A stretch of DNA of 64,000 bases from Phycisphaera sp. (GCA_020639255.1 JACKGZ010000001.1:706712-770711); one strand, 5' to 3'; shown: positions 26,726 to 36,114, counted from the stretch's first letter. Translations and numbers: made by a program. The notes: generated by a model from the letters alone, not told the origin.

Positions 26726-28395
26726 CAGAATCGGTACTCGATATAGCTCCGCAGCGCGTATGAGTCCTCGGCATCACCGAACGTGTACGACAGATCGAAA
26801 TTGTACCTCCACGCCCCGTTGCGCCAACCGACCTCAGGCCGAATGATGTGCCTCGAACTCGTGACGTCACCGGACAGCATACCGGAATTCGTGTATTGGT
26901 AGAAGTCGTACTGGACCCCAACGTCGTAGCCGTCGTAGTTCTCCCCGACGCGGAGCCTGGCTCCCACACCGTCGGTGAACGTGCCATCCGAGAAGTAGAC
27001 ATTGCCTCTGAGAGATCCGGTCTCGCTCCAGACTTCCTGCCACGAGAATCCAAGGTCGCCGCCGTAGCCATCGTCGCTCTGGTCCGACCACTGGTTGACG
27101 CGTGCGGTCAGGCGCAGCTCATCTGTTGCCCGTACCCAGGCCGAGACATAGACGCGATCAACCTGGCCGTCGCGCAGGAGATCTTCGGGGAGCAGGTCGA
27201 AATCCCCTCGATCGATTTCGGGGTAGAGCGTGCGTGTGTAGCCGACAGCCGCGCCCTTCCAGCGGTCCGGCGTGTAGCGCACGTTGAGATTGCCCTGCGT
27301 GAGTTCGACGCCGCTGCCCTTGACGGTATCGCTCGACGTGTAGATGTTCACGAGCGCGAGCCCGTAGATGCTCAGCGTCTCGGTTGGTTTGGCGTTGACC
27401 CGCGCGACGAGCAGGTTCTGATCAGGCGCACCCTCGTGCCAGGTTTGCTGATACGCAAGTGTGCCGGCGAGTGGACCGGGGGTCTTCGGGCGGTAGTCCG
27501 CGAAGATGTGGACGCCGTAGTCCTTACCAAAGTCACGATCCTCGAACGGGGGCGGATACGAACCCGCGCCGACCCCGAGCCGCCAGTTGTTCTCAAAGAT
27601 GAGCGTGCCCTCAACGCCGTCGACGAGGCCGATCTCGGGCACGTACACCGAGTAAAACCGACCGATCTCTCCGCGGAATGGCGAGAACTCATGCCCGCCG
27701 ATCGCGTACGACAGCCGCTCGACACGTCCGAGTGTGTCCGAATCATCGGTGCTCACGACATCGAAACCATTGTGGTCAATATCGCCCTGAAAGAGCAGTC
27801 GACCGCCGAGGTGGAAAGGATTTGTCACCTCGACCCGAGCGCCGAGTCGCAGGAATGTGTAATCGTTCGAGCGATCGCCGCCGCCGTCGTGCGTGTAGCG
27901 GATCTGGTTGAAGATTCGGCCTCTGATCTCGGTTGGTCGCTCTTCAGGACTCGATCGTTTCGCCTTCGCGAGCAGTGGGGCTTCCGGGTCATCGCGGCTG
28001 ATCGTAGATTTCCACGGCGGGTGCTCTGGCACCTGTTTCTTCGGTGCATCTGGCTCTGCCGTGGCGGGCTCCTGTTCCACTTCAGGCTTTGTCGGCACCA
28101 CCAACCGAACGAGTGCGCCGGTCTGCGGAATCGGCGCCTCAAGCTGAAGCTCCGCCCGGCAAGACTTTCCGGCGACGTCGATGATGAGTGCGTACTGCTG
28201 CTCAAAGCCGGGTTCGAGTATGTCCACGCGGAGGTCAGCGATGACGCCTTGGTTCAATCCGACATCCAGGTAGATGCTCCGCCCGGAGACCGATGTGATC
28301 GTTGTTTCAATTGTGGTCTGCGCGGTCGCATGCACCGCCATCGTGCACAGGCACACCATAGCTGAGATCACGGAATGGAAAGCGAGGCGGTTCAT
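26725..28395 (-). CDS. Outer-membrane beta-barrel (porin-like) between two multiheme cytochrome genes
   Basis: 556 aa. Signal peptide (SAMVCLCTMAVHATAQ). Residues about 28-105 form a small beta domain (GRSIYLDVGLNQGV) of the kind seen in cell-envelope proteins. A Pro/Glu-rich linker follows. From about 155 to the end the sequence alternates aromatic and polar residues with repeated Gly/Asp turns, closing with SYIEYRF: a terminal Phe, typical for barrels inserted by BamA. No porin family is named with certainty. Position between two multiheme cytochromes suggests the MtrB role of sheathing a heme wire through the outer membrane; that is inference. Gap to the upstream 23-heme gene is 6 bp; it overlaps the next gene by one base. 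Confidence 0.8.
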   Translation of the reverse strand: MNRLAFHSVISAMVCLCTMAVHATAQTTIETTITSVSGRSIYLDVGLNQGVIADLRVDILEPGFEQQYALIIDVAGKSCRAELQLEAPIPQTGALVRLVVPTKPEVEQEPATAEPDAPKKQVPEHPPWKSTISRDDPEAPLLAKAKRSSPEERPTEIRGRIFNQIRYTHDGGGDRSNDYTFLRLGARVEVTNPFHLGGRLLFQGDIDHNGFDVVSTDDSDTLGRVERLSYAIGGHEFSPFRGEIGRFYSVYVPEIGLVDGVEGTLIFENNWRLGVGAGSYPPPFEDRDFGKDYGVHIFADYRPKTPGPLAGTLAYQQTWHEGAPDQNLLVARVNAKPTETLSIYGLALVNIYTSSDTVKGSGVELTQGNLNVRYTPDRWKGAAVGYTRTLYPEIDRGDFDLLPEDLLRDGQVDRVYVSAWVRATDELRLTARVNQWSDQSDDGYGGDLGFSWQEVWSETGSLRGNVYFSDGTFTDGVGARLRVGENYDGYDVGVQYDFYQYTNSGMLSGDVTSSRHIIRPEVGWRNGAWRYNFDLSYTFGDAEDSYALRSYIEYRF

Positions 28396-28401
28396 TTCGC
28401 T

Positions 28402-30360
28402 TTACTTGGTATCGTCGGGATTGCCATGGCAATCGACGCATTGTGTACCCAGGGGTCTATAGTGGGTCACCGGGCCATCGGGCGTGTCGTAGACAGCATG
28501 ACAAGAAATGCACGCCAGTGTGGCGTGATGTTCGTCGAGTGCAAACTTTGCATCCCTGTTATGATCGAATCGCACGTTGCGAAAATCAGTCTCGACGTGG
28601 CATCGTGCACAATCGGTTCGACCGGCAACCTCAAACTGACCGGCATGGACATCGAAATGGCACGTGGCGCAGGCCTGATCGGGCACTACAAACCGATCCG
28701 CGGCTCCAGATTCACCGGCCGGTGAATGGCAGGATTGGCAGCTGATGTTGATGTGCGCACCGACAAGCGCGTAGCCGGTCCAGAGTTCGTGCTCGTCGGC
28801 TGTCCAACTCACCTCTTTGAAGCTTGTGGTGACGTGGCACCGAGCGCAGCCTTGTTGTTCGGTCGGAATCGCAGCGAACCTGGGTGTGTCGAACCGCCCC
28901 TCGTGCACATCCTCGTGACAGTCGCTGCACGCCGATGGCGTCGGAACAAACCGGATCATCTCGCCCTCGGACTTATGGCACGCCTGGCAGGCGATCGCGC
29001 GGTGAGATCCTGTGAGCGGGAACGCGCACGACGCGTGCATCTGGACATCGAACTTGGTCGGGACAAAGCGATCAGGGACGTGGCACTTCAGGCATTCGCC
29101 ACCCGTAGCACCCGCATCGAACTGTCCCAGGTGCGGATCGCCGTGGCAAGCCTGGCAATCTTCGGGATTCCGACATGGGAACGATACATCCCATTGGACA
29201 TCGTAGGCGATCTCGATGTGGCAATCGACGCACGACTGCGTGTCGTGTGGCTTTCTGAGCGAGAACCCGGTCGCGGCGTGCTGCTCATTCGTCATCGTCG
29301 CATTGGGCCGTCGGAATGTCGAGTGCATCTGGTCGTGGCAGCTTGCGCACGAGTCCTTGAACGAAGGCACATCCATGACGGCTGGGATTGCGGAAGCGAA
29401 CGCGGCCGAGTGCGAGGACTCGTGACAAATCGCACAGCTCGCGTCGGCAAGTACTTCAAGCGCGCCCGGATCATCGGCGTGGCAATGCGCGCAGGTCAGA
29501 TTGTCGTGGCTGCCCACCAATGGAAATGTGTCGGTGTGCGCATACTCAGTCTGATCCCATTCATTGATGCCGTGACATTGAGCGCAGTCCATGTCGAATC
29601 CGACCGCGGCGTGGGGTGGATTCTGAGTGGCTCGGTATTCTTCGGCGTGGCAGTCACGACAATCAGTGGGGGTGTTCCTGTAGCTCTCGTCTTCGTGGCA
29701 TTGTCTGCAATCCGCGATGCTGTGTCCCCCGACCAAAGGAAACATGTCGTGGTCGTATCCGGGGGCCTCATTGAACGGGCGCTGCTGGCCGTGACATGTC
29801 TCGCACTCCGGCAATTCACCGCTGTGTGGATCATCATGGCAAGTCGAGCACTCCTGAGATTCGCCAATGAACCTGTGCTGGCCCTCGGTGAGCGAAGCAG
29901 ACCAGGCCGATTCGTGACATCTCACGCAAGCCAGTTCGTCGTGAGCACCCGTGAGCACATAGCTCTCGACATGTGTGTGTTCGTAGTGTCTTGAGTTGTC
30001 AATCCCCGAGAGCTTGAAGGACAATTCCGATACGAGTTCTACAGCACCGCCCACGTGCTCGGTGTGGCATGAGCCGCAATCATCGAACGCACTCGACTCA
30101 AGAGATCCATGGAGCCCCGTCCCTGTCTGGCCCTGAGTCTCGATCGGTTCATGACAGCTCAGACACGCCTGCCCCATAGAGATGCTCGCATCGCCGTGAC
30201 ACATCTCGCAGCTGTTCCGAGCGGTGAGCGCCGGAACCAACTCATGACTCGGATGGAGCGGCCCCGGCGATGTGAGCGCGGTCGATTCCCACCACACAAT
30301 GCCGCCGACGACAGCGAGCGAGATGACGGCAACAGTAATACCGACCGCCTTGGCGTTCAT
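28402..30360 (-). CDS. 23-heme membrane-anchored cytochrome c
   Basis: 652 aa with 23 CxxCH motifs by count. A single N-terminal helix (GITVAVISLAVVGGIVWW) without a clear cleavage site would hold it in the inner membrane with the hemes in the periplasm. Heme spacing is uneven, and several DPH or DVH pairs follow a CxxCH (CHDDPHSGEL, CHGDPHLGQF, CHEDVHEGRF, CHFDVHAGQF), as in cytochrome c7/NrfH-like and decaheme-type proteins where a nearby His is the distal ligand. Its ATG lies in the stop of the upstream oxidoreductase (ATGA overlap), so the two are made together. Likely accepts electrons from that protein and passes them outward. Confidence 0.93.
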   Translation of the reverse strand: MNAKAVGITVAVISLAVVGGIVWWESTALTSPGPLHPSHELVPALTARNSCEMCHGDASISMGQACLSCHEPIETQGQTGTGLHGSLESSAFDDCGSCHTEHVGGAVELVSELSFKLSGIDNSRHYEHTHVESYVLTGAHDELACVRCHESAWSASLTEGQHRFIGESQECSTCHDDPHSGELPECETCHGQQRPFNEAPGYDHDMFPLVGGHSIADCRQCHEDESYRNTPTDCRDCHAEEYRATQNPPHAAVGFDMDCAQCHGINEWDQTEYAHTDTFPLVGSHDNLTCAHCHADDPGALEVLADASCAICHESSHSAAFASAIPAVMDVPSFKDSCASCHDQMHSTFRRPNATMTNEQHAATGFSLRKPHDTQSCVDCHIEIAYDVQWDVSFPCRNPEDCQACHGDPHLGQFDAGATGGECLKCHVPDRFVPTKFDVQMHASCAFPLTGSHRAIACQACHKSEGEMIRFVPTPSACSDCHEDVHEGRFDTPRFAAIPTEQQGCARCHVTTSFKEVSWTADEHELWTGYALVGAHINISCQSCHSPAGESGAADRFVVPDQACATCHFDVHAGQFEVAGRTDCARCHVETDFRNVRFDHNRDAKFALDEHHATLACISCHAVYDTPDGPVTHYRPLGTQCVDCHGNPDDTK

Positions 30361-32633
30361 CGCGATCCCTCAGCCAAGAAAGGCCACTGCAGGTCTGCGT
30401 AGCGCACAGCCGTGATGATGTGAGCAACGACCAGCAGCACCATCAGGAGCGCCAGCCATCGGTGTAGATACCGCCAGCTCGCGAGAATCGCACGGATTTC
30501 CTCGAAGTGAGCGATCTGCACCGACATGCGGTAAGCAGCCTTGGCCAGCACCTCGACCTCGATTGCTTCCTCTCGTCCGATGTCCTCCACACGAGCCTCG
30601 GCACGGATCGCGTGGATTGTTTTCCGAAGTCGAATCTGACCCCCGACCAGGTGCCTGATCCGCGAGACCAGACCTCCCTTCCAGCGGGTTCCGTCGACGA
30701 TGTGCTCGATCTGTTCGCGGACGTGCGAGCCGAAACCTCGCCCGTGCCTATCCCACTCGCCCGAGAGCACGGCCAGTCTTGATTTGAGCTGCTCAAGATC
30801 CATCTCTTTGCCGTTCGCCGCTCTCGGCACAAACGCGTACAGGTACCGTCCGATGAGCCCACTGACTATGACGATCGTCAGCGCGATCGCGGCGTGTCCG
30901 CCGACGGTCCGGCGTGGGACAAGCCCGGCATGGACGAGCACAAACAGGAATGCCAGAAGTCCGGTGAAGATGTGCGTACCCATCCAGAACTTGAGCGAAC
31001 CTGGAAGGAGCCAGGAGAGCTTCTTCGAGCGGCGGATGAGATAGCTCAAGTTCCACAAGAACAGTGCTGTAGCGAGTACGCCAAGGCTCAATCCGATAGT
31101 GCCACTTGGGCGCAGCTTGTCGTGGTCGACCAGCCCCGGACGTAGGCGCAACGGTGTCGAGTAGTACTCCGCGTGCACGCTCACCCATGCAGCAATCGCA
31201 ACCGAACACACCAGCAACGCGATGAGCGCCGCGAACAAGCTGGAACCCTTGTTCTTGACAATCTCGGTCGCTGGCATATCCGCCGGATCAAACGAGACCC
31301 CTGATCGCTTGAGCAGATCAAAGGGCGGCTCACCGCCGATCATGACGAAAACGAAGTCATTCTCGAAAGAACGGTTGACCGTGCCTTGTGACGAATCGAC
31401 ACGCATGTCGACCCGGTCGTCATGTATCTGTGTGATGTTGCTGTTGAGCACGACGCGTAAGAGGTCCGCTTCGGCCGCGGATTCAATACGCTGCTGGTTC
31501 TTCGCCTTCACGCGTGAGAACGACCCGCCGCGGTAAGAGAGCGTCACGCGGTTGCCTTCCTGCCGAGCCAGACCGAGTGCTGCCTCGACCGCGCTGTCAC
31601 CTCCACCGATAACCAGAATCTTCGAGTGAGAATACGACTCGGCGTCAATGAGGCTGTAGAGAACTTTTTGCTTATCCTCTCCGGGCACACCAAGTTTGCG
31701 TGGGGTGCCTCGCCTACCGAGTGCCAAGCACACAGCGTATGCCTGGTATTGTCCTAGCCCGGTCTCGACTGTGTAGATGCCATTCAAACTGAAAATGTTG
31801 TCAACTCGAACGCCGGTTTGGATATCGAGCGCATGCTTCTTTGCAAGATCCTGCCAGAGTTCGACGAGTACTTCCTTTTGATATTCGTTCTTTGGGAGCT
31901 TGCCGTGCAGCGGGAGCACAAGTGGCTGGGTCATGACCATCTTGCGCCGCGGATACGCGGCCACCGTGCCACCGATGTTTACCTCCTGCTCCAGGATCCG
32001 TGCACGCAGGCCGAGTTCTTTCGCTTTGAGCGCACATGCAATACCGGCTGGGCCTGCCCCGATGATGAGAAGATCGACGATTTCGGCGTAATCTTCTGTT
32101 TGCGTATCTCGGGAACGATCACGCGACTTTGAGACCGATTCCGCAACGGAAACCCCGTGTTGCACCGCGGTCCGTACGAGTGCAAACCCTGTTAACTCAC
32201 CCGCGAGATACAGGCCCGGCATGCCAACAGCCTGAAGATCATCGCCGATAACCGGGAGATCATTGCGCCGGCTCACATCCCCAAGCGTGACCTGTATCGC
32301 TCCGGTCGGGCACACTTCAACGCAGCGGGCATGGCCGACACATCGCGCACCATGAACGACTACTGCTTGGCCGTGCAACAGATCAAGCACGCCGTCCTCG
32401 GGGCACGCGGCCACACATGCACCGCACCCAACACAGAGTGAGAGATCGATGTGCGGGTATTGCAGCCTTGCCTTATCAGTTCCGTGCTTTCTAGCTTCGT
32501 CGCGTGACCTGTAGCTGCCTTCAAAACGATGGAGCTCATGCCTGCGACGAAGGATCACGAGTACCGCGATGCAGATCGCAACGGCTGGCGCAGCAGCAAC
32601 AAAGTAGATAGTCGTTGATGCAAATTGCGACAT
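30357..32633 (-). CDS. Membrane flavoprotein with Fe-S domain and cytochrome b-type helices
   Basis: 758 aa, first gene of the operon. Order: one N-terminal helix; a ferredoxin domain with CVGCGACVAACP and a second cluster motif in which one Cys is His (CVGHARCVEVCP, His 101); a PGLYLAGELTG segment; an FAD motif IIGAGPAG; an NAD(P) motif IGGGDSAVEA; then membrane helices. Two helices carry His pairs 14 residues apart (HIFTGLLAFLFVLVH and HRWLALLMVLLVVAH), the pattern of two b-hemes in ferric reductase/NOX-like proteins. It probably moves electrons from NAD(P)H or ferredoxin to the membrane hemes and on to the cytochromes; the direction is inferred. No Shine-Dalgarno precedes ATG 32633. Confidence 0.88.
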   Translation of the reverse strand: MSQFASTTIYFVAAAPAVAICIAVLVILRRRHELHRFEGSYRSRDEARKHGTDKARLQYPHIDLSLCVGCGACVAACPEDGVLDLLHGQAVVVHGARCVGHARCVEVCPTGAIQVTLGDVSRRNDLPVIGDDLQAVGMPGLYLAGELTGFALVRTAVQHGVSVAESVSKSRDRSRDTQTEDYAEIVDLLIIGAGPAGIACALKAKELGLRARILEQEVNIGGTVAAYPRRKMVMTQPLVLPLHGKLPKNEYQKEVLVELWQDLAKKHALDIQTGVRVDNIFSLNGIYTVETGLGQYQAYAVCLALGRRGTPRKLGVPGEDKQKVLYSLIDAESYSHSKILVIGGGDSAVEAALGLARQEGNRVTLSYRGGSFSRVKAKNQQRIESAAEADLLRVVLNSNITQIHDDRVDMRVDSSQGTVNRSFENDFVFVMIGGEPPFDLLKRSGVSFDPADMPATEIVKNKGSSLFAALIALLVCSVAIAAWVSVHAEYYSTPLRLRPGLVDHDKLRPSGTIGLSLGVLATALFLWNLSYLIRRSKKLSWLLPGSLKFWMGTHIFTGLLAFLFVLVHAGLVPRRTVGGHAAIALTIVIVSGLIGRYLYAFVPRAANGKEMDLEQLKSRLAVLSGEWDRHGRGFGSHVREQIEHIVDGTRWKGGLVSRIRHLVGGQIRLRKTIHAIRAEARVEDIGREEAIEVEVLAKAAYRMSVQIAHFEEIRAILASWRYLHRWLALLMVLLVVAHIITAVRYADLQWPFLAEGSR

Positions 32634-32666
32634 GTGTGGAGTATAAGAAAATGGAAAGGGATGCGT

Positions 32667-32741
32667 CGCCTACGCGTCGATACCTATCGACGGCGAGGCG
32701 TTGGGGAAGTGTGCATACTCGCGGACCGCAAAGTTTGCGGT
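32667..32741 (-). promoter_or_regulatory. Two inverted repeats in the leader of the multiheme operon
   Basis: Upstream of the operon start codon lies a perfect 8-bp repeat (CGTCGATA/TATCGACG, 32675-32692, 2-nt spacer) with outer CGCC/GGCG arms (32667-32670 and 32697-32700). Further up is ACCGCA/TGCGGT around AACTT on the minus strand (32725-32741). They could be operators or a folded leader RNA. I compared them with the c-di-GMP-I pattern and could not fit it. Confidence 0.4.
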
Positions 32742-33357
32742 TCAAAGGTGGTTAGCATCAACAAATCGATGATGCCCGCCGAAAGCAGTTGAAGCAGGCA
32801 AATGGCCGGGCCGACGACAACTATGACCGGCGCGATAGGACAAAAGCCGGGAGCTGCCTTGGCAGTCTCGGAAGAGCCAAAGTTGAGAGTTCAATGGCAT
32901 AGGCTGTTGACGACACCGTAATCGAGCAAATAGCCACACTGCATCGGGCGCTCATGCATCACAGCCTGTCGTCTATGTCTGGAGTCCCGCGCAGTAGTGC
33001 AGAGCCGGGAGTGTGGTCGGGCACTTTGCTTTCCGCGGCAAAGCAACAGTTGCGGATCGAGAGGGTGAAACCATCGTCTAGTAGCGGATCGTCATCCGTC
33101 AGTATCTGCACGAGACTTACTCGTACGCCTGCGCAATCGCGCTTTACGGAAACATGAGTTCGGATATCTCATCCAGAAATTATGCTGTGTATCAAGAGTC
33201 GTTGCGGTCTGTCACCGGTTCTGCCCAATCACGATTGTTTAGCCTATTGGTGAGGTCGCTACTCTCACGGAAGAGTCAAGTGTGTTGGGGTTGGTGAGCG
33301 GAAAGACAGAGGCATCGAATGAGCGAGACCGTGTGTTTCTAGAATCGACCGGCAGTC
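32742..33357. other. Gene-free stretch between the multiheme operon and the signalling cluster
   Basis: No frame here has a recognisable protein; small open frames look random. A 7-bp hairpin TTGCTTT/AAAGCAA lies near 33028-33048. The rest may be promoter, a small RNA or decayed sequence; I see nothing firmer. Confidence 0.5.
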
Positions 33358-33723
33358 TCAACGACCAAGAACTTCGATGATTGAAGCAGCCAGATCATCA
33401 AAGCGGAATGGCTTATAGTGCACTGCTCGTGCATGCGAGAGACGTACGGGCGCATCGATGGAGTCGGGCGACTCGCCTGTCATATAAATAACCGGTGTGT
33501 TGCTCAGTTCGTCGATCTCGTGTAAGCGTTGCTCAATTCCAAAGCCGTTGCCGGCTGGTAGGTTGACATCGAGCACGATGAGATCCGGATGCGATCGGAC
33601 CGTCATTGCGAGTGCATGGTATGCATCTTGTGCGGTCATGACAGTATATCCGAGCGATTCGAGCCGGATCTGGATCGCCTGCAATAGCCTAATATCATCG
33701 TCAACTACGAGCACACTTGACAT
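33358..33723 (-). CDS. Single-domain response regulator
   Basis: 121 aa CheY-like receiver: acidic pocket VVDDD, phospho-acceptor Asp in IVLDVNLPAG, Thr in YMTGES and Lys in HYKPFRF. No output domain. ATG 33723 is chosen because GGGAGG lies 7 nt upstream. It is the last of three consecutive receivers on this strand, 39 bp after the previous one, so it could take phosphate from the upstream REC-histidine kinase. Confidence 0.9.
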   Translation of the reverse strand: MSSVLVVDDDIRLLQAIQIRLESLGYTVMTAQDAYHALAMTVRSHPDLIVLDVNLPAGNGFGIEQRLHEIDELSNTPVIYMTGESPDSIDAPVRLSHARAVHYKPFRFDDLAASIIEVLGR

Positions 33724-33762
33724 TACGCACCCTCCCGAAAGCACACGGAGTCCGCATCACAA

Positions 33763-34155
33763 TTAGCATGCCTCACGCATCGCGGGATCCAGTTTCGGGA
33801 GGAGCCCGACGATTGTGCCGACAAGCTGGTGTGTATCAAACGGTTTCTCGACGATCGTGACGTTCTCGATCGCATCGAGTTGCCTGAGAAAATTATCGAC
33901 AAATCCTGAAATAACAACAATCGGTGCCGAAGAAACCCTTCGAAAAGCAGTCGAGATGGCGAGGCCATCGCCGAGCGGCATGTTGAGATCAGTGACAAGT
34001 AGGTCGAACGTCTCTCGCCGTAGTTCGGCCATGGCCTGTGCGCCAGATTGAGCTTTAAAGCAACGGCAACCAATACTCTCGAGCCTCGTCGACACGGCCA
34101 TGAGCAGGCCAACATCGTTGTCAACAATTAAGATCTTCGGCCGGAAATCGTTCAT
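33763..34155 (-). CDS. Single-domain response regulator
   Basis: 130 aa receiver with VDND acidic pocket (one Asn in place of Asp), acceptor Asp in VTDLNMPLG, Ser in VISGF and Lys in VEKPFD. No output domain. The ATG overlaps the stop of the preceding receiver by four bases (ATGA), so translation is coupled. The longer frame to 34269 lies inside the upstream gene and is not real. Confidence 0.9.
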   Translation of the reverse strand: MNDFRPKILIVDNDVGLLMAVSTRLESIGCRCFKAQSGAQAMAELRRETFDLLVTDLNMPLGDGLAISTAFRRVSSAPIVVISGFVDNFLRQLDAIENVTIVEKPFDTHQLVGTIVGLLPKLDPAMREAC

Positions 34156-34556
34156 CGTTCGCACCCCGCAGAGTTCTGCGCGTGCTCTCTGGCTATGATG
34201 CAGGATTCGATCGCGCCGATCACGTCGTCGGCATCGTAAGGCTTGGAAATAAACTGCGAACCGCCGCAAGCGATCGCCCTTGAGCGTGCAGAATCCTGGA
34301 CATTCGCAGACAGAAAGACAACCGGTATCGTCTCAAGACCGGGCATTCTTCTGATCCGTGTGCAGGTCTCATAGCCGTCGATGTCAGGCATCCGAATATC
34401 CAGGACGATCACATCAGGCTTGCACAGGCAAGCGGCCTCGACACCCGCCAACCCGTTAATCGCATGGCACACGTTGTAGCCCTTTGACTCGAGCCGGATC
34501 ATCAACGCTGCGGTAATTCTGGGCTCATCGTCAATGATCAGTATCGTCGATTCCAT
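34152..34556 (-). CDS. Single-domain response regulator
   Basis: 134 aa receiver: IIDDE pocket, acceptor Asp in VLDIRMPDIDG, Ser in FLSANV and Lys in ISKPYD. The short tail has no recognised domain. Its start lies 26 bases inside the 3' end of the REC-histidine kinase gene, so it is probably the direct partner of that kinase. Confidence 0.9.
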   Translation of the reverse strand: MESTILIIDDEPRITAALMIRLESKGYNVCHAINGLAGVEAACLCKPDVIVLDIRMPDIDGYETCTRIRRMPGLETIPVVFLSANVQDSARSRAIACGGSQFISKPYDADDVIGAIESCIIAREHAQNSAGCER

Positions 34557-36114
34557 GGAATACTCCGGTCGCAGTGCGTTCTAGGACTTTACAGATGGAA
34601 CTCGCGTCTTCTTCGGTACGCCACATTCCGATTGCTTCGATCTGCAAGGGTTCTGAATCCCTGCCGTGACTGTCAGCAAAGCGCGAAGCATGCACTCTTT
34701 GGATCCGCTCGATCCAGCCTTTGCTCTTTGCGGTCTGGCCGATCATGATGATCGAATGCTGCTGCGGGAATGGGATCAACAGATCAGTCCCGTAGCAGGT
34801 TGATGAAAGGAAATCAATATCAGAGTGAAGATTCGCGACCGGGTGCTTATTCACAACAGCGAGTGCCGTGATCGGTGTGGCGTGATCTTGTTCTCGTGCG
34901 CGGTTGAGGAATGCAGAAATGATGGACTCGTGATCCTCTGCTGGGACTGTAAAGGCGAAAACACTCCCCTCTCCAGGTGTGCTCCAGATCTCGACTTTGC
35001 CTAGATTGATATGGACAAGGTCACGCACGATGCTCAAGCCAAGGCCGAAGCCCTTCTCGGACAGGTGATGTGATCGCTCGCACTGGTGAAACCGTTCGAA
35101 GAGGTGATCGATCTCTTCCTGTGTGAGACCCGGGCCTTCGTCCTCAACCTCGAAACGAACGGCGCCGGCAACGGGTACCGCTTGGATCCGTATCCGCCCG
35201 TCAGGGTTCGTGAACTTTATGGCGTTCGTCACGAGGTTCAGCAGTGCCCGCCCCGCTTTCTCGGCATCCACGAACACAAGCGGGAGTTGCGAGGGGATGA
35301 CTTTCTCAACTGCAATTGACTTGGTCGCAGCTCGTGTTTCGACCATCTTCCAAGTCGAATCGATGATGTCTTGCGGCTTATGGACCTTCCGGTGCACGCG
35401 AAGCATGCCAGTGCGAAGTTTGCTGCTGTCGAGGAAGTCGTCAACGAGGTTTGCAAGATCGGAAGTAGCATCGTTGATAAAGTCAAGATAGCTGATCTGC
35501 TTCGGACTCACATCCCCCCCGATCCCATCGGCAATGATCGAAGCAAATTCTTTGATCACGGTGAGGGGCGTGCGGAACTCGTGAGCGACGTCTTCGACAA
35601 ACTGCTGTGCGTTCCTCGTGAGTATCGCGAGTTTGTCGTTCTTGGCAGTAAGTTCAGCGTTTGCGAGCTTGAGGCTTCGTGCAAGCGACCGATTTGTCCG
35701 CTCGAGTTTGAAACGACGGATCGAGCGGTTGATGGATGCCCAGAGTTCGAGAGGCTCCCTGATGATGTTGCCCTTATCAAGGTAATCGGCTGCGCCCAGC
35801 CTGAATGCTTTGGCCGCAATCTCTTCGTCACCGGATGAGGTCACGATAATGACCGGACCCATCAATGTGCGAGTAAAGTCCTGAATCCAATCGAGCCCTG
35901 TCGCGCCGTTGAGGTGATAGTCCACAAGCATCACCACATTGCCATCCGGCGGCAGGCTGGCAAGCGCTACATCGGGTTCGCCGTACTCGAAGATGTGCAG
36001 CGTGCGGGTGCTATCGGTATCACGCTCCAACACAGCGCGCATCAGCTGTCGATGGTCGACATCGTCATCAACGATAACGACCGTCAACTCTTCATTGGAT
36101 ACCGCGATGCTCAT
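34531..36114 (-). CDS. Receiver-histidine kinase protein
   Basis: 527 aa. Order: receiver domain (1-125) with VDDD pocket, acceptor in MLVDYHLNG and Lys in YLDKGN; a coiled helix; HisKA with the phospho-His in DVAHEFRTPLTV (about 175); HATPase with N box NLVTNAIKF, G1 DEGPGL and G2 GFGLGLSI; then a C-terminal segment of about 110 residues without a clear family. An N-terminal receiver ahead of the kinase core suggests it is both target and source in a phosphorelay with the three following receivers. ATG 36114 has AAAGGTGG just upstream; a GTG at 36123 is possible. Confidence 0.9.
   Translation of the reverse strand: MSIAVSNEELTVVIVDDDVDHRQLMRAVLERDTDSTRTLHIFEYGEPDVALASLPPDGNVVMLVDYHLNGATGLDWIQDFTRTLMGPVIIVTSSGDEEIAAKAFRLGAADYLDKGNIIREPLELWASINRSIRRFKLERTNRSLARSLKLANAELTAKNDKLAILTRNAQQFVEDVAHEFRTPLTVIKEFASIIADGIGGDVSPKQISYLDFINDATSDLANLVDDFLDSSKLRTGMLRVHRKVHKPQDIIDSTWKMVETRAATKSIAVEKVIPSQLPLVFVDAEKAGRALLNLVTNAIKFTNPDGRIRIQAVPVAGAVRFEVEDEGPGLTQEEIDHLFERFHQCERSHHLSEKGFGLGLSIVRDLVHINLGKVEIWSTPGEGSVFAFTVPAEDHESIISAFLNRAREQDHATPITALAVVNKHPVANLHSDIDFLSSTCYGTDLLIPFPQQHSIIMIGQTAKSKGWIERIQRVHASRFADSHGRDSEPLQIEAIGMWRTEEDASSICKVLERTATGVFHGIDDTDH

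Noticed and set aside
32641..32760. c-di-GMP or other known riboswitch ahead of the multiheme operon
   Set aside because: The stems do not match the class I or class II consensus that I know; only generic inverted repeats can be claimed.
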